From Xenorhabdus beddingii (GTDB lineage Bacteria; Pseudomonadota; Gammaproteobacteria; Enterobacterales; Enterobacteriaceae): a stretch of 64,000 nucleotides of DNA. Each line of letters begins with the position of its first letter. The stretch's first letter is position 1. The DNA lies in contig NZ_MUBK01000013.1 of the NCBI RefSeq assembly GCF_002127545.1, forward strand, positions 44,411-108,410, written 5' to 3'. A program made the translations under genes and the position numbers. Positions 21,346 to 32,270 of the stretch are shown piece by piece. Below the pieces are notes generated by a model that was not told where the DNA came from, did no database searches, and was given only the letters and a program-made list of their open reading frames with translations.

Positions 21346-22356
21346 TTACGATTTCTGATAAAAGCCTAAGTACCAATCAACAAACCGTTTTACCCCTTCC
21401 TTTACTGGTGTATCGGGTAAAAAACCAATCTTATCGTAAAGCATGCTGGAGTCCGCGCATGTTGATAGCACGTCGCCATCCTGAATTTCCATCAAGTTTT
21501 TCTTTGCTTCAATCCCTAATGAAACTTCAATGGCTTCAATAAAATCCCCCAGCTTTGTAGGTTGACCATTACCAATATTGTAAATTCGGTATGGCGCAGA
21601 GCTGGCAGATATCTGTCCATCTTCAACCAACCAGTCTTTATTCGGGGCTGGAATAACATCCTGTAATCTGATTATAGATTCAACAATGTCATCAATATAT
21701 GTGAAATCCCTCACCATATTGCCATGATTATAAATATCTATTGGTTGGCCTTCTAACATAGCTTTAGTGAATTTAAATAAAGCCATGTCAGGACGCCCCC
21801 ATGGCCCATATACGGTAAAAAACCTCAACCCAGTAGTCGGAAGCTGATAAAGATGAGAATAGCTGTGAGACATTAACTCATCGGCTTTTTTCGTTGCAGC
21901 ATATAAAGAAACAGGGTGATCAACAGAATCATCAGTAGAAAATGGCTGCTTTTTATTTAGACCATAGACTGAACTTGAAGAAGCATATAATAAATGTTCT
22001 ACATGATTATGACGGCATCCTTCAAGAATATTGATATGACCGATGATATTAGCATCAATATATGCCATTGGATTTTGTATTGAATAACGCACACCCGGCT
22101 GCGCGCCCAAATGGATCACTCGCTGAAATTGATGTTTGGCAAACAATTCGGGGATAGCAATTCTGTCGGCCAGATCTAATTTTTCAAATTTAAAATTTGA
22201 ACAAGGGAGTAATAAATTTAATCTCGCCTGTTTCAAATTAACATCATAATAATCATTGAGGTTATCGATACCGACAACCTCATGCCCCATATTCAATAAC
22301 CGCTGGCTAACATGAAAGCCAATAAAACCAGCGGCACCCGTAACTAAAAATTTCAT
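21346..22356 (-). CDS. UDP-glucuronate 4-epimerase (NAD-dependent, SDR family)
   Basis: A 336-aa short-chain dehydrogenase/reductase-type sugar-nucleotide epimerase. It has the NAD-binding TGAAGFIG near the N-terminus, a catalytic Ser with YAATK (tyrosine and lysine), and the TGLRFFTVYGPWGRPDMA motif typical of enzymes that convert UDP-glucuronate to UDP-galacturonate. That fits its place directly after ugd, which makes UDP-glucuronate. The two would feed galacturonate into LPS core, O-antigen or capsule. I chose ATG 22356; a TTG at 22368 would overlap the ugd stop and add MSHY. Confidence 0.88.
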   Translation of the reverse strand: MKFLVTGAAGFIGFHVSQRLLNMGHEVVGIDNLNDYYDVNLKQARLNLLLPCSNFKFEKLDLADRIAIPELFAKHQFQRVIHLGAQPGVRYSIQNPMAYIDANIIGHINILEGCRHNHVEHLLYASSSSVYGLNKKQPFSTDDSVDHPVSLYAATKKADELMSHSYSHLYQLPTTGLRFFTVYGPWGRPDMALFKFTKAMLEGQPIDIYNHGNMVRDFTYIDDIVESIIRLQDVIPAPNKDWLVEDGQISASSAPYRIYNIGNGQPTKLGDFIEAIEVSLGIEAKKNLMEIQDGDVLSTCADSSMLYDKIGFLPDTPVKEGVKRFVDWYLGFYQKS

Positions 22357-22364
22357 ATAATGAC

Positions 22365-23708
22365 TCAAATGACTGGATTGATTGAGGCTCCGCGCCCAAT
22401 TCCATAGTACGTAAATCCGCGCGATTGCAGGCGCTCAGGATCATAAAGATTACGTCCATCAAAAATCACAGGCGTTTTTAATGAATCCTTAATCACATCA
22501 AAATCAGGCGCTCTGAAATTTTGCCATTCTGTACATATAATTAAAGCATCGGCACCTTGCAGCGCAGCTTCTTTTGTCCCCATTAACGAAAGATCCCCAC
22601 GCTGTCCATAAATGCGCTGGGCTTCCTGCATGGCTTCAGGATCGAATGCCTGTATTTTAGCGCCACATTCCCATAATGTTTCCATCAATACACGGCTTGA
22701 TGCTTCACGCATATCATCCGTATTAGGCTTAAATGACAGCCCCCAAATAGCGAATGTTTTGCCAGACAGGTCATGACCAAAATGACGTTTTACAAAAGCA
22801 GGCAACTTGCTTTTCTGTTTTTCGTTAACCTGCTCGACGGCCTGAAGAATTTTGGGGATATACCCGATCTGCTCAGAAGTTCGGATTAATGCCTGAACAT
22901 CTTTCGGGAAACATGAACCACCATATCCACACCCAGGATAAATAAAGTGGTATCCGATGCGAGAATCGGAGCCAATTCCCTGACGTACATTCTCAATATC
23001 GGCCCCCAGCATTTCTGCCAGGTTAGCAATTTCATTCATGAAGCTGATCTTAGTGGCCAACATACAATTAGCTGCATATTTAGTCAGTTCAGCACTGCGG
23101 ATATCCATGACTATCATGCGATCGTGATTACGATTAAATGGCTCATACAATTCGCGCATGACATCAACCACATTATCGTTATCACAGCCAATGATTATAC
23201 GCTCAGGCCGCATACAATCGGCAATTGCCGCGCCTTCCTTCAAAAATTCAGGGTTGGAGACAACATCGAATGGCAGGTCTGCATTCCGTTTTTCCAACGT
23301 TGCCTGCATCACTGCCCTGACCTTATCAGCCGTGCCGACAGGTACCGTTGATTTGTCAACAACGACTTTGTGACCATCCATATTTTCCGCGATGGTTCTG
23401 GCAACCGCAGTGACATATTGAAGATCGGCTGATCCGTCTTCATCAGGAGGTGTTCCTACTGCAATAAACTGTAATTTGCCATGAGCAATACCGGCTTTGG
23501 CATCCGTTGTAAAATTCAGACGCCCTTCTGCGTGATTTTTCTTTACTAAGGGCGCCAAACCTGGTTCAAAAATAGGGATCTGACCATTTTTCAGGCTCTC
23601 AACTTTTTTTGCATCCACATCAACACAAAGTACATCGTGCCCAACTTCTGCAAACACGGTTGCTTGAACTAAGCCCACATAGCCAATACCAAATACAGTA
23701 ACTTTCAT
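22365..23708 (-). CDS. ugd: UDP-glucose 6-dehydrogenase
   Basis: A 447-aa cytoplasmic enzyme that oxidises UDP-glucose twice to UDP-glucuronate with NAD. N-terminal Rossmann motif [10 protein letters not shown], central ECMR-type segments, and the catalytic cysteine in [14 protein letters not shown] near residue 265. It is longer than E. coli Ugd (388 aa) and is of the BceC/TuaD-like length class. It follows galU by about 24 bases and precedes the epimerase, forming a three-step UDP-sugar pathway. UDP-glucuronate may also feed aminoarabinose modification of lipid A. Confidence 0.95.
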   Translation of the reverse strand: MKVTVFGIGYVGLVQATVFAEVGHDVLCVDVDAKKVESLKNGQIPIFEPGLAPLVKKNHAEGRLNFTTDAKAGIAHGKLQFIAVGTPPDEDGSADLQYVTAVARTIAENMDGHKVVVDKSTVPVGTADKVRAVMQATLEKRNADLPFDVVSNPEFLKEGAAIADCMRPERIIIGCDNDNVVDVMRELYEPFNRNHDRMIVMDIRSAELTKYAANCMLATKISFMNEIANLAEMLGADIENVRQGIGSDSRIGYHFIYPGCGYGGSCFPKDVQALIRTSEQIGYIPKILQAVEQVNEKQKSKLPAFVKRHFGHDLSGKTFAIWGLSFKPNTDDMREASSRVLMETLWECGAKIQAFDPEAMQEAQRIYGQRGDLSLMGTKEAALQGADALIICTEWQNFRAPDFDVIKDSLKTPVIFDGRNLYDPERLQSRGFTYYGIGRGASINPVI

Positions 23709-23732
23709 ATCACACCTTAAATTACCAGTAGA

Positions 23733-24650
23733 TTATTTTTTATCCTGACTTTGCAAAGTCATAACCCAATCCGTGAATAATTTGCCCAGTTCCTTATGTT
23801 TCATGCCATATTCGACAAATGCCTGCATATAGCCCAATTTGTTGCCACAATCGTGACTACGTCCCTGTAAGTGATAAGCCTCAACAGATTCTTTTTCCAT
23901 CAGCATGGCAATCGCATCTGTCAGTTGTATTTCATCCCCTGCCCCTGGTGCAGTTTTTGCCAATAACGGCCAAATTTTTTCAGATAACACATAACGGCCA
24001 ACGATGGAAAGATTCGAGGGTGCTTCTTCTGGTCTTGGCTTCTCAACAACACGGGCGATAGGTTTGCTATCACCGGGTTTCAGCTCTTCGCCCAGACAAT
24101 CAGCAATACCATAGTCCGAAACACTCTCTACAGGGACGGGTTCGACCAGAATTTGGCTTGCCCCACTGCTATTAAAGCGCGACAGCATTTCGCTTAAATT
24201 ATACTTTGACAGGTCAGTGCTGTACTCATCCAAAATAACATCCGGCAAAATCACCGCAAAGGGTTCATCACCAATAAGCGGTTTGGCGCATAACACAGCA
24301 TGTCCCAGCCCTTTAGCGATCCCCTGACGGGTTTGCATGATTGTGACGTGTTTTGGGCAAATTGACTGCACTTCGTCCAATAATTGACGTTTGACCCTTT
24401 TTTCAAGGATCGCTTCCAGCTCAAAGCTGGTATCAAAATGGTTTTCTATAGAGTTTTTGGATGAATGCGTGACCAGAATAATTTCATTAATGCCCGCCTT
24501 GATACATTCATTGACGACATACTGAATAAGTGGCTTATCCACAAGAGGGAGCATTTCTTTAGGGATGGCTTTGGTAGCCGGCAACATCCGTGTTCCCAAA
24601 CCAGCAACGGGTATAACAGCTTTTTTTACCTTTTTATTTATTACTGACAT
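23733..24650 (-). CDS. galU: UTP-glucose-1-phosphate uridylyltransferase
   Basis: A 305-aa enzyme that makes UDP-glucose. The nucleotide-binding motif [23 protein letters not shown] lies at about residues 11-33, split here as [11 protein letters not shown] and [36 protein letters not shown] and [13 protein letters not shown] follow. Length and sequence match GalU rather than GalF, since the catalytic lysine regions are intact. It is the first gene of the operon with ugd and the epimerase. In E. coli galU is followed by rssB, which is absent here. Confidence 0.95.
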   Translation of the reverse strand: MSVINKKVKKAVIPVAGLGTRMLPATKAIPKEMLPLVDKPLIQYVVNECIKAGINEIILVTHSSKNSIENHFDTSFELEAILEKRVKRQLLDEVQSICPKHVTIMQTRQGIAKGLGHAVLCAKPLIGDEPFAVILPDVILDEYSTDLSKYNLSEMLSRFNSSGASQILVEPVPVESVSDYGIADCLGEELKPGDSKPIARVVEKPRPEEAPSNLSIVGRYVLSEKIWPLLAKTAPGAGDEIQLTDAIAMLMEKESVEAYHLQGRSHDCGNKLGYMQAFVEYGMKHKELGKLFTDWVMTLQSQDKK

Positions 24651-25025
24651 TATATTGTCTCCTGCCGCTATGCTGTCACTGAAAAGCCCCTTTACAGCTT
24701 AAACAATAGCATTGACTCTCTTAAAAAAATTGTTTGTGTGAAGAAAATCGCACCCGTAAAAAATAACGCGCACGAGTATAGCAGTTAATTTAACGAGATA
24801 TACAGTACGTAAGCGTTTAATCACGCTTCCGTGATTCGATATTTAGTACCAATCCATCCCATGACGCCAGACTCTTGTCAGGCATTGCGGCCATTGTCTA
24901 TATTCGAGTATCATCAGTCGATGATAGTCCAGTAGGACTGTAGTATTTATACTCTTTTTATACTCTTACATCTCTTTGCGACATTGCTCATTTAACAGCA
25001 ACCTCTTTGAATTATTGGAGTTATT
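24651..25025. other. Intergenic region between galU and ychJ
   Basis: About 375 bases with promoters for the divergent galU and ychJ transcripts. No gene is visible. E. coli has rssA and rssB at this position; no trace of either was found. Confidence 0.55.
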
Positions 25026-25487
25026 TTGACAAACATGTGTTCCTGCGGCAGTGGTTCACCTTTCACGCATTGCTGTAGCCCCTATCTTGAAAATCATCAT
25101 CCTGCTCCAAATGCCGAATCCTTGATGCGTTCCAGATATAGTGCTTACGTTACACAAAATGCAGACTATCTTATCGCGACTTGGCATCCTGATTGTCAGG
25201 CCGAAAATTGGCGTACAGAAATAGAACAACATTTTGCGGGTGTAGAATGGTTGGGTCTAAATGTGCTTGAAACGAGCGAAGGTAAACATAATAACGAGGC
25301 TTATGTTGAATTTTCAGCTTGCTTTATAGAGCAAGGAAAGCAAGATAAGCAATTGATCCACGAGCGCTCGCGTTTTTTACGCATTGATCAACGTTGGTTT
25401 TATATAGATGGTGTCCGTCCTCAGACAGGCCGTAATAGCCCTTGTCCGTGTGGCTCAGGCAAAAAATACAAGAAGTGCTGTGGTTAA
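25026..25487 (+). CDS. ychJ: YchJ family protein with two SEC-C motifs
   Basis: A 153-aa protein (UPF0225). An N-terminal cysteine cluster [13 protein letters not shown] and a C-terminal SEC-C motif [14 protein letters not shown] flank the domain that begins [14 protein letters not shown] motifs bind zinc; the family's task is unknown. TTG at 25026 is used as start because GGAG lies five bases upstream; an in-frame ATG at 25035 would remove three residues. The neighbour purU is the same as in E. coli. Confidence 0.9.
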   Translation: MTNMCSCGSGSPFTHCCSPYLENHHPAPNAESLMRSRYSAYVTQNADYLIATWHPDCQAENWRTEIEQHFAGVEWLGLNVLETSEGKHNNEAYVEFSACFIEQGKQDKQLIHERSRFLRIDQRWFYIDGVRPQTGRNSPCPCGSGKKYKKCCG

Positions 25488-25555
25488 AATCAGTCTCTAA
25501 ATATCAAACATAACAATTCACAAGCAGTGAAGCCGATTTGGGAATCTCATAATCC

Positions 25556-26404
25556 ATGCAAAACACAAACATACAAAAAAAAATCTTGCGTACAATCTGT
25601 CCTGACGCAAAAGGATTAATCGCAAAGATCACAAATATTTGCTACAAGCATCAATTAAATATTGTTCAGAATAGCGAGTTTGTAGACCATCGTACCGGTC
25701 GTTTCTTTATGCGCACAGAACTGGAAGGTATTTTCAATGATGAAACACTTCTGGCAGATTTAGATGACGCCCTACCTGCGGGTTCAAATCGTGAATTAAA
25801 TACAGCCGGGCGTCGCCGTATCGTTATCATGGTAACAAAAGAAGCACATTGTATTGGTGATATCCTGGTAAAAAGCGCCTATGGTGGGCTGGATGTCGAA
25901 ATTGCGGCGGTTATCGGTAATCACACAACCCTGCAACCATTGATTGAACAATTTGGCATTCCATTTCATTACATCAGCCATGAGGGTTTAACCCGTGAGC
26001 AGCATGATGAAGCATTGATGGCTCAAATCGACCAATATAAACCCGATTATGTCGTACTTGCCAAATACATGCGTGTTTTAACCCCGGCCTTTGTTCAGCA
26101 TTATCCAAACCAAGTCATCAACATTCACCATTCATTTTTACCCGCATTCATCGGAGCACGTCCTTATCATCAAGCCTATGAACGGGGTGTAAAAATCATT
26201 GGCGCTACGGCTCATTATGTAAATGACAACTTGGATGAAGGCCCGATCATCACTCAGGATGTGATAAATGTGGATCATAGCTATACTGCTGAAGAGATGA
26301 TGCGTGCAGGGCGAGATGTTGAAAAGAATGTTTTGAGCCAGGCATTGCACTCCGTTTTTTCCCAGCGAGTTTTCGTCTATGGTAACCGTACTATTATTCT
26401 TTAA
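25556..26404 (+). CDS. purU: Formyltetrahydrofolate deformylase
   Basis: A 282-aa enzyme that hydrolyses 10-formyl-THF to formate and THF, balancing one-carbon pools and supplying formate to PurT. N-terminal ACT domain (RTICPDAKGLIAKITNICY), then a formyltransferase fold with catalytic INIHHSFLPAFIGARPYHQA and GATAHYVNDNLDEGPII. The C-terminus YGNRTIIL equals the E. coli one. It lies just upstream of tRNA-Tyr, as in E. coli. Confidence 0.96.
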   Translation: MQNTNIQKKILRTICPDAKGLIAKITNICYKHQLNIVQNSEFVDHRTGRFFMRTELEGIFNDETLLADLDDALPAGSNRELNTAGRRRIVIMVTKEAHCIGDILVKSAYGGLDVEIAAVIGNHTTLQPLIEQFGIPFHYISHEGLTREQHDEALMAQIDQYKPDYVVLAKYMRVLTPAFVQHYPNQVINIHHSFLPAFIGARPYHQAYERGVKIIGATAHYVNDNLDEGPIITQDVINVDHSYTAEEMMRAGRDVEKNVLSQALHSVFSQRVFVYGNRTIIL

Positions 26405-26512
26405 GAAAAAGAAAGTCTCCTTTAAGAAAGAACAAGCTGTTGGATTTTGGATCACAATGTGACCGCAAGGTTTAAAAAAACAGCGATTGATGCTTTATTT
26501 TCAATAAGCTAC

Positions 26513-26548
26513 TTTACAGCGGCGGTTTATTTGATATTATGCCGTCCG
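26513..26548 (+). promoter_or_regulatory. tRNA-Tyr promoter with stringent-type discriminator
   Basis: -35 TTTACA (26513-26518), 16-base spacer, -10 TATTAT (26535-26540), then a GC-rich discriminator GCCGTCCGC. The layout and sequence closely follow the E. coli tyrT promoter, a classic target of ppGpp control. Confidence 0.85.
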
Positions 26549-26579
26549 CTGCTAACGACAGCGCACAATTCAAAAATTT

Positions 26580-26664
<85 letters not shown>

Positions 26665-27032
26665 TTTTCCCGATGCCCCTCAAAGAATTATTTCTGATTG
26701 TCAACACAACACTGACCCTATGCCTTTATCCAGGCAAGAAAAACTTTAAACTGCAAGTTTGAATTGAGCGTAGCGAAATAACAACGCGCCTGATACGCAG
26801 AATGCCATGTAATGAGATAATGGCATGTAGGAGATGTAATATAACGTGATGTCATATAACGTAATATGTTAATCCGAAGGTGAGGAACGAAATGACGAAT
26901 CATCCTTCCCCACCACTATCAAAAACCGACTTCAAGCCTTCAATGCATTGCAAAAGCAATAAATAAATACGTTCGTCAAGTACCAATAGCGGAGCTGGAA
27001 AGGCGGATAGTTCGCTCCGCTTATGCAATCGG
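26665..27032. other. tRNA-Tyr trailer region
   Basis: About 370 bases with no gene. It contains a decayed copy of the tRNA 3' end (annotated separately), recalling the rtT repeats behind E. coli tyrT. Confidence 0.5.
26896..26918 (+). repeat. Degenerate copy of the tRNA-Tyr 3' end
   Basis: CGAATCATCCTTCCCC followed by ACCACTA resembles the tRNA 3' segment CGAATCCTTCCCCCACCACCA with a small insertion, a one-base deletion and one substitution. It lies 232 bases beyond the tRNA end. Confidence 0.6.
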
Positions 27033-27896
27033 TTACTCCATATCGCTAACAGAGTCGATGAAACGATTTAACACGCTTGAATGAGATTTTGATTTGTAGA
27101 CATAACACTGATTCACTGCATCAGGTCGTAATATTGGAATGAAGCCTAAGCTCTCTCCCTCTTCCAATGCACCGGAGTGGGAATCTGTAATAAATATATA
27201 ATCGGTTGACTGAATAAAATTAAGACAGCACTCTACATTATCCATCTGTCTAATATTGATTTTCTCTCCACTTTTTATCATTTCCTCTTCCAAACTCTTT
27301 ATCAAATTACCTTTATAGAGCACGGGATCACATAACCACGTTCTCTTTTTCAGTAATTGAGTAAAGTCACCATTCACTTCATCCAGTAACTCTTTACGGC
27401 AGCAGATCCCCAAATTTGGTCCATCAATTTTCCGTACAAGACTAAATCTATCGCTAAGTATTTTCTCTGAACTTAAAATTATCGTATTGCCCTCATAATC
27501 AACTATTTCATCAATGTTATCATAACTGAAGCGTAATATATTCACCTGAGCATTATTTCTGTCCGCCGCTTTATAAAGCGAAATCAGATGCTTTTTCTTA
27601 CCCCAATCATGGTATATATTCACAACATTACAAATACTCCCGCTAATGTGTTTCTTTGTAATTTCTTTCTCTTTCAAATAGAGTTCTTTCAGGTCATTAT
27701 ATAACTCCACTCCGTCTTTGGTCAGAATCATCCCAAACTTCTCCCTTTTAAATAAGCGCTTTCCTAACGTCGCCTCAAAGTCTTTAATTGATTTAGCGAC
27801 TGGGGGAGTCGTACGGTTCATCACTCTTGCCGCCTTGCTTAAAGAACCCATTTCCACCACCGCCATGAATGCTTCTAATTTACGAGAAAAAAACAT
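27033..27896 (-). CDS. LysR-family transcriptional regulator (orphan)
   Basis: A 287-aa protein. The N-terminal winged helix-turn-helix is typical of LysR regulators (RKLEAFMAVVEMGSLSKAAR, then KSIKDFEATLGKRLFKR). The C-terminal effector domain from about residue 90 is diverged and rich in lysine, isoleucine and asparagine; no known regulator was recognised. Start ATG 27896 follows GGTGA at five bases. It sits alone in AT-rich DNA between tRNA-Tyr and xthA, where E. coli has no such gene, so it was probably acquired. With no co-oriented neighbour its targets are probably elsewhere. Confidence 0.88.
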   Translation of the reverse strand: MFFSRKLEAFMAVVEMGSLSKAARVMNRTTPPVAKSIKDFEATLGKRLFKREKFGMILTKDGVELYNDLKELYLKEKEITKKHISGSICNVVNIYHDWGKKKHLISLYKAADRNNAQVNILRFSYDNIDEIVDYEGNTIILSSEKILSDRFSLVRKIDGPNLGICCRKELLDEVNGDFTQLLKKRTWLCDPVLYKGNLIKSLEEEMIKSGEKINIRQMDNVECCLNFIQSTDYIFITDSHSGALEEGESLGFIPILRPDAVNQCYVYKSKSHSSVLNRFIDSVSDME

Positions 27897-28546
27897 AATT
27901 CACCGTTCCTATGTAACTTGTGGCTAAAATAATATCCTTGAAATGGCCTTCTCATCAGGTAACCGCTAAATCAAACTTGATATTGTGAAGGTATAATTTT
28001 GTACAATAAAAACAGATATTTTTCAAATGACATTTATATAAAATGCCAGTCCCTGATGCAATAATGCGGTTTAGATGAACTATATTATTCATCTATATCA
28101 TGATGAATATTCCACCGTGATTGTAAGCCATTAATAAATATAAGCATGACCTACAAGGTCAATTTTCTATCAGAGATTGATTAACTCTTCTACTTTTTCA
28201 TTAATTAATTTTTGTAACGCATGACATAAAATAAATTCCAAGGATAAAAAACCTAACGGAAATTATAATATCGCACGTTTAATATAACAGATTACAACTA
28301 GTGAATTATTATATATCCATTAATTCACCAGTCGTTAATTTTATGTTTTTTATTATTTAAAAAACGATTCAACACTCTAAATTTCGGGTAGCAAGAGTAT
28401 TATACTCAGTATAGTATGACATATAAGAGTAAAATAGCGAGATATCAAAGTGATTAGGCAAATTTTATTATTTAATAAACAGTTACATCTTTATTTATAT
28501 CTGTTAATATTAAAACATAACGTATTCTTAAGGTGATTATAACGAT
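27897..28546. other. 650-base AT-rich gap between the LysR gene and xthA
   Basis: No credible gene. It carries the divergent promoters and an imperfect inverted repeat (28297-28308 with 28321-28332, 11 of 12 positions) around a 12-base AT loop. Confidence 0.5.
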
Positions 28547-29353
28547 ATGAAATTTATCTCATTCAATATTAATGGACTGCGGGCACGACCTCATCAACTT
28601 GCTGCAATTGTTGAACAACACCAACCAGATGTGATCGGATTACAGGAAATAAAAGTTCATGATGAAATGTTTCCACTGGAAGAGGTGAGCAAATTAGGCT
28701 ATCACGTCTTCCACCACGGTCAAAAATCACACTACGGGGTTGCTCTACTCACCCGCCAACAACCCGTCGATGTTCGTAAAGGTTTCCCTACCGATGATGA
28801 TGAGGCACAACGCCGGATTATTATGGCCGATATCGAAACGCCTATCGGTTTATTGACTGTCATTAACGGTTATTTTCCCCAAGGGGAAAGTCGTGACCAT
28901 CCCATTAAATTTCCGGCAAAAGAGAAGTTTTATCAGGACTTGCAGTCTTACTTAGAAAATCACCATACCCCAGAATCACATATTCTGATTATGGGTGATA
29001 TGAATATCAGCCCGACCGATCTCGATATTGGGATTGGGGAAAATAATCAAAAACGCTGGTTAAAAACCGGAAAATGCTCTTTCTTACCGGAAGAAAGAGA
29101 GTGGATGGGGCGCCTTGCCAATTGGGGATTAATCGATACATTCCGGGCCAAGCACCCTGAGATCGATGACCAATTTTCCTGGTTTGATTATCGTTCAAAA
29201 GGGTTTGATGATAATCGGGGGCTGCGTATTGATTTGTTGCTTGCCAGCCAACCATTGGCAGAACGGTGTATCTCTTCCGGGATTGATTATGCCATTCGCA
29301 GCATGGAAAAACCGTCTGACCATGCTCCGGTTTGGACTGAATTTGCAATATAA
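28547..29353 (+). CDS. xthA: Exodeoxyribonuclease III
   Basis: A 268-aa AP endonuclease and 3'-5' exonuclease of base excision repair. Metal- and substrate-binding motifs are intact: FNINGLRAR at the start, LQEIKVHD (catalytic Glu near residue 34), [43 protein letters not shown] and the final SDHAPVW histidine. Length equals the E. coli enzyme. It is convergent with topB across a shared hairpin. Confidence 0.96.
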   Translation: MKFISFNINGLRARPHQLAAIVEQHQPDVIGLQEIKVHDEMFPLEEVSKLGYHVFHHGQKSHYGVALLTRQQPVDVRKGFPTDDDEAQRRIIMADIETPIGLLTVINGYFPQGESRDHPIKFPAKEKFYQDLQSYLENHHTPESHILIMGDMNISPTDLDIGIGENNQKRWLKTGKCSFLPEEREWMGRLANWGLIDTFRAKHPEIDDQFSWFDYRSKGFDDNRGLRIDLLLASQPLAERCISSGIDYAIRSMEKPSDHAPVWTEFAI

Positions 29354-29390
29354 TTTCAAACAATATAATTTCAAACAATATAACTTCAAA
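29346..29390 (+). repeat. 15-bp tandem repeat, three copies, at the xthA 3' end
   Basis: CAATATAATTTCAAA repeats at 29346, 29361 and 29376 (the last with one change). The first copy includes the end of the xthA coding region and its stop codon. Confidence 0.9.
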
Positions 29391-29412
29391 TAACGTGACC
29401 CAATGATGAAAC

Positions 29413-29440
29413 ACAGCACCATCAATTATGCTGGTGCTGT
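29413..29440. terminator. Hairpin between convergent xthA and topB
   Basis: ACAGCACCA pairs with TGGTGCTGT across a ten-base loop; likely to act in both directions. Confidence 0.75.
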
Positions 29441-29453
29441 ATTATCACGTTGC

Positions 29454-31409
29454 TTATGACGGGTTGGTTTTTGACTGATTCATTTTATCTGCCTTTGCCT
29501 TATTCTGACGGGATTTTACCTGTTTCCCTTTTTTGCCTTTCGCAGGAACAGGAGGTAAATCCCTAAACGCTTTCAGATTACGGTACTGTTTTGCCTGCCA
29601 GATTAATTGCTGCAAGGTCTCCTGAAGTGGCAACATAAAATCCTGATAGCGGAATTGCTTTTCACTGATTTGCGTCAGCCGGGATTCCCAATGTGCTGTC
29701 ATATCGGGTAATACCGCCATATCCGGCAATACATGGATCAAAGCCCGTCCCGCAGGCGTAGCATGAATATGACGCCCTTTTTTGTATAGAAACTCCCGTT
29801 TGAAGAGCAGTTCGATAATTCCGGCCCGGGTTGCTTCCGTGCCTAAACCATCCGTTGCCCTCAAAACTTTCTTCAGTGCCTTATCCTGAACAAATCGGGC
29901 TATACCGGTCATTGCGGATAATAATGTGGCATCAGTAAAAGGTCGCGGTGGCTGTGTCTGCCTTTCCACCACTTCCCCCTTCTCACACACAAGCGCATCG
30001 CCCTTCGCAACAATCGGTAATGGAGTCCCTTCATTCTCTTCATCCCGTTCCTTGTTGCCAAGCAGTGTCCTCCAGCCCGCTTCTGCCAGAAAACGGGCTT
30101 TGGCGATGAATTTCCCGCCCGCAATATCAAGTTCAATCGTACATTTGCGGAATACCGCATCAGGGAAAAATTGCATTAAATATTGTCTGGCAACCAGACT
30201 GTAAATGTGACTTTCATTTTCTGTCAGATTGACTTGACTACTGCGCGCTGTAGGAACAATGGCATGGTGTGCATCAACCTTCTTATCATCCCAACAACGA
30301 TTCTTTTTATCCACCTCCAAAGCAGCCTGAGGCAGTAAGTGGGCAGAATGCACCGAAATGGCATTCAAGACCGCATGACGCCCGGTAAAATGTTCTTCTG
30401 GTAAATAACGGCAATCCGAACGTGGATAAGTGATCAATTTATGGGTTTCATAGAGCCGCTGACAGATATCAAGTACATCCTGAGCACTGAGACCAAAACG
30501 TTTCGCAGCTTCAATCTGCAAGGAAGAGAGTGAAAATGGCAATGGTGCCGTTTCTGATTCCCGTTTATCCTGATATGCAGTGACGTGGGCCGGTTGTCCG
30601 CTAATCCGCGCCACGACATGCTCTGCCAATGGACGGTGGATAACCCTTCCTTCTTCATCCTGAAAATCAATGCATGATTCACTCGGCTGCCATAATGCCG
30701 TAAACCGCTCTTCGTTTGGCGTGACAATATGGGCTTTGACTTCAAAAAAATCTTTCGGCACAAAATGTTCTATTTCTTCATCACGACGCACGACCAGCCC
30801 TAAAATCGGTGTCTGAACACGGCCAACCGATAATACGCCCTGATAACCCGCATTTTGACCCAATAGCGTATAAGCACGGGTCATGTTGATGCCATAAAGC
30901 CAATCTGCCCTGGCTCTGGCAAGTGCAGAAACACATAACGGGACGAATTCCCGGTTACTCCTCAATCGCTCAATCGCCTTGACGACCGCCTGAGGATTCA
31001 GGTCATTAATCAGGCAACGCAGGACATTTTGTTTTTTTTCAGTGCCCAACTCTAAGAAATCCAGCACCTCATCCACCAGCAACTGCCCCTCACGATCCGG
31101 GTCACCTGCATGGACAATTTCGTTCGCCCTTTCCAATAAGGATTTAATGGTATTGAGTTGTTTAGCCACGGCAGCCCGTGGTTTTAACTGCCATTTTTCA
31201 GGAATGATCGGTAAATCAGCCAATACCCAACGGGCATAACGGGTATCGTAAGCATCTGGCTCAGCCTGCTCCAATAGATGGCCGACACACCAAGTAACAA
31301 ACTGATTATTACCGCACTCAATAAACCCATCCCCACGTCGATGGGGTTTCGGTAAAACATCCGCTATAGCTCTTGCGAGGCTAGGTTTTTCTGCAATAAA
31401 AAGACGCAT
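29454..31409 (-). CDS. topB: DNA topoisomerase III
   Basis: A 651-aa type IA topoisomerase that decatenates replication and recombination intermediates. The N-terminal toprim domain begins [19 protein letters not shown] and has [17 protein letters not shown]. The active-site tyrosine is in [18 protein letters not shown] near residue 328. The C-terminal tail is lysine-rich and variable. ATG 31409 (MRLFIAEK) is used; an upstream in-frame ATG would run into the selD remnant, whose stop lies at 31414-31416. The old selD-topB spacing of a few bases is preserved. Confidence 0.96.
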   Translation of the reverse strand: MRLFIAEKPSLARAIADVLPKPHRRGDGFIECGNNQFVTWCVGHLLEQAEPDAYDTRYARWVLADLPIIPEKWQLKPRAAVAKQLNTIKSLLERANEIVHAGDPDREGQLLVDEVLDFLELGTEKKQNVLRCLINDLNPQAVVKAIERLRSNREFVPLCVSALARARADWLYGINMTRAYTLLGQNAGYQGVLSVGRVQTPILGLVVRRDEEIEHFVPKDFFEVKAHIVTPNEERFTALWQPSESCIDFQDEEGRVIHRPLAEHVVARISGQPAHVTAYQDKRESETAPLPFSLSSLQIEAAKRFGLSAQDVLDICQRLYETHKLITYPRSDCRYLPEEHFTGRHAVLNAISVHSAHLLPQAALEVDKKNRCWDDKKVDAHHAIVPTARSSQVNLTENESHIYSLVARQYLMQFFPDAVFRKCTIELDIAGGKFIAKARFLAEAGWRTLLGNKERDEENEGTPLPIVAKGDALVCEKGEVVERQTQPPRPFTDATLLSAMTGIARFVQDKALKKVLRATDGLGTEATRAGIIELLFKREFLYKKGRHIHATPAGRALIHVLPDMAVLPDMTAHWESRLTQISEKQFRYQDFMLPLQETLQQLIWQAKQYRNLKAFRDLPPVPAKGKKGKQVKSRQNKAKADKMNQSKTNPS

Positions 31410-31413
31410 GGAA

Positions 31414-31700
31414 TTATTCAACAACTTCAATTAATGTCCTGCCTGAGCATGACTCAGTCCGTTCACCAATTGCAATCAATCCAATGTTGTGGTTGCGTGC
31501 AATGGCTTTCGCCTCTTCCACGCATCTGGCAAAATAACCAGTAATAAACCACCCGAAGTTTGTGTATCACACAGGAGATGACGTTGACGAGCGGTCATTG
31601 CCCCTATTAAGTGCCCGTTACTGTCAAAGTTGCGTCCTGTACCATCAGTACGCAACCTTTATCAATATACATATCAGCACTGAGTCAGACGGATTTTAGT
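31414..31700 (-). pseudogene. selD: Decayed selD (selenophosphate synthase), C-terminal remnant
   Basis: The reverse strand upstream of topB still reads as the end of SelD in pieces: [12 protein letters not shown], then [19 protein letters not shown]. After a frameshift near 31520-31525 it continues as [20 protein letters not shown] and ends in IEVVE and TAA. E. coli SelD ends [49 protein letters not shown]. Farther 5' the match fades after another frame change, and the N-terminal two thirds with the catalytic Sec/Cys and lysine are gone. The order ydjA-selD-topB is that of E. coli. This copy cannot make active enzyme. Confidence 0.9.
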
Positions 31701-31718
31701 TGATATTGCTCACCCCGG

Positions 31719-32270
31719 TTAGAAATAACTGACAAATTGCGTTAAATCTGGAGTGGCAACTTTTACAGGCGCCCTGAGTTCCGGTGTCCCTAAGTAGAGG
31801 AATCCTACAATTTTGTCATTTTCACCACACCCTAAACCCGCTTTGACCGTTGGATCTTCTGTCCATGAGCCTGAACGCCATATCCCGCCAAAACCTTGGG
31901 CAACTGCCGCCATCTGCATGGCATGAACAGCACAGCTCGCTGCGACAACTTGTTCCCATGCGGGGATTTTCGCATGTTCAACCACCTTGGCAATGACCGT
32001 GATAATCATAGGAGCACGGTAAGGAGCGTTTTTGGCTTTTTCTTCAACTTCCTTGCCCAGCTCTTCCACAACAGCCGCTTTTTCAAGCAGTGCACTAAAT
32101 TTATCAATACCTTCTCCCTGCATTACGATAAAATGCCAAGGACGCAGCGCCCCATGATCAGGGGCTCTCATCCCTGAAGCTAAAATGTGCTGTAATTCAT
32201 CGCCTTCTGGGGCCGGTGTCGTTAAACGTGAAACTGAACGACGATTCAACAAAAGTTCCAAAGCATTCAT
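31719..32270 (-). CDS. ydjA: Nitroreductase-family protein YdjA
   Basis: A 183-aa FMN-binding protein of the nitroreductase family, matching E. coli YdjA in length and in [35 protein letters not shown] and GFLYLGTP. The physiological substrate is not known. It is divergent from sppA, as in E. coli, and would once have been the first gene of a ydjA-selD-topB run. Confidence 0.93.
   Translation of the reverse strand: MNALELLLNRRSVSRLTTPAPEGDELQHILASGMRAPDHGALRPWHFIVMQGEGIDKFSALLEKAAVVEELGKEVEEKAKNAPYRAPMIITVIAKVVEHAKIPAWEQVVAASCAVHAMQMAAVAQGFGGIWRSGSWTEDPTVKAGLGCGENDKIVGFLYLGTPELRAPVKVATPDLTQFVSYF

Noticed and set aside
29007..29425. Reverse frames with LF/LY repeats over xthA
   Set aside because: Antisense readings of xthA and of the 15-bp tandem repeat; no independent support.
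31410..31430. N-terminal extension of topB by seven codons
   Set aside because: It overlaps the stop of the selD remnant, and homologues start at MRLFIAEK.
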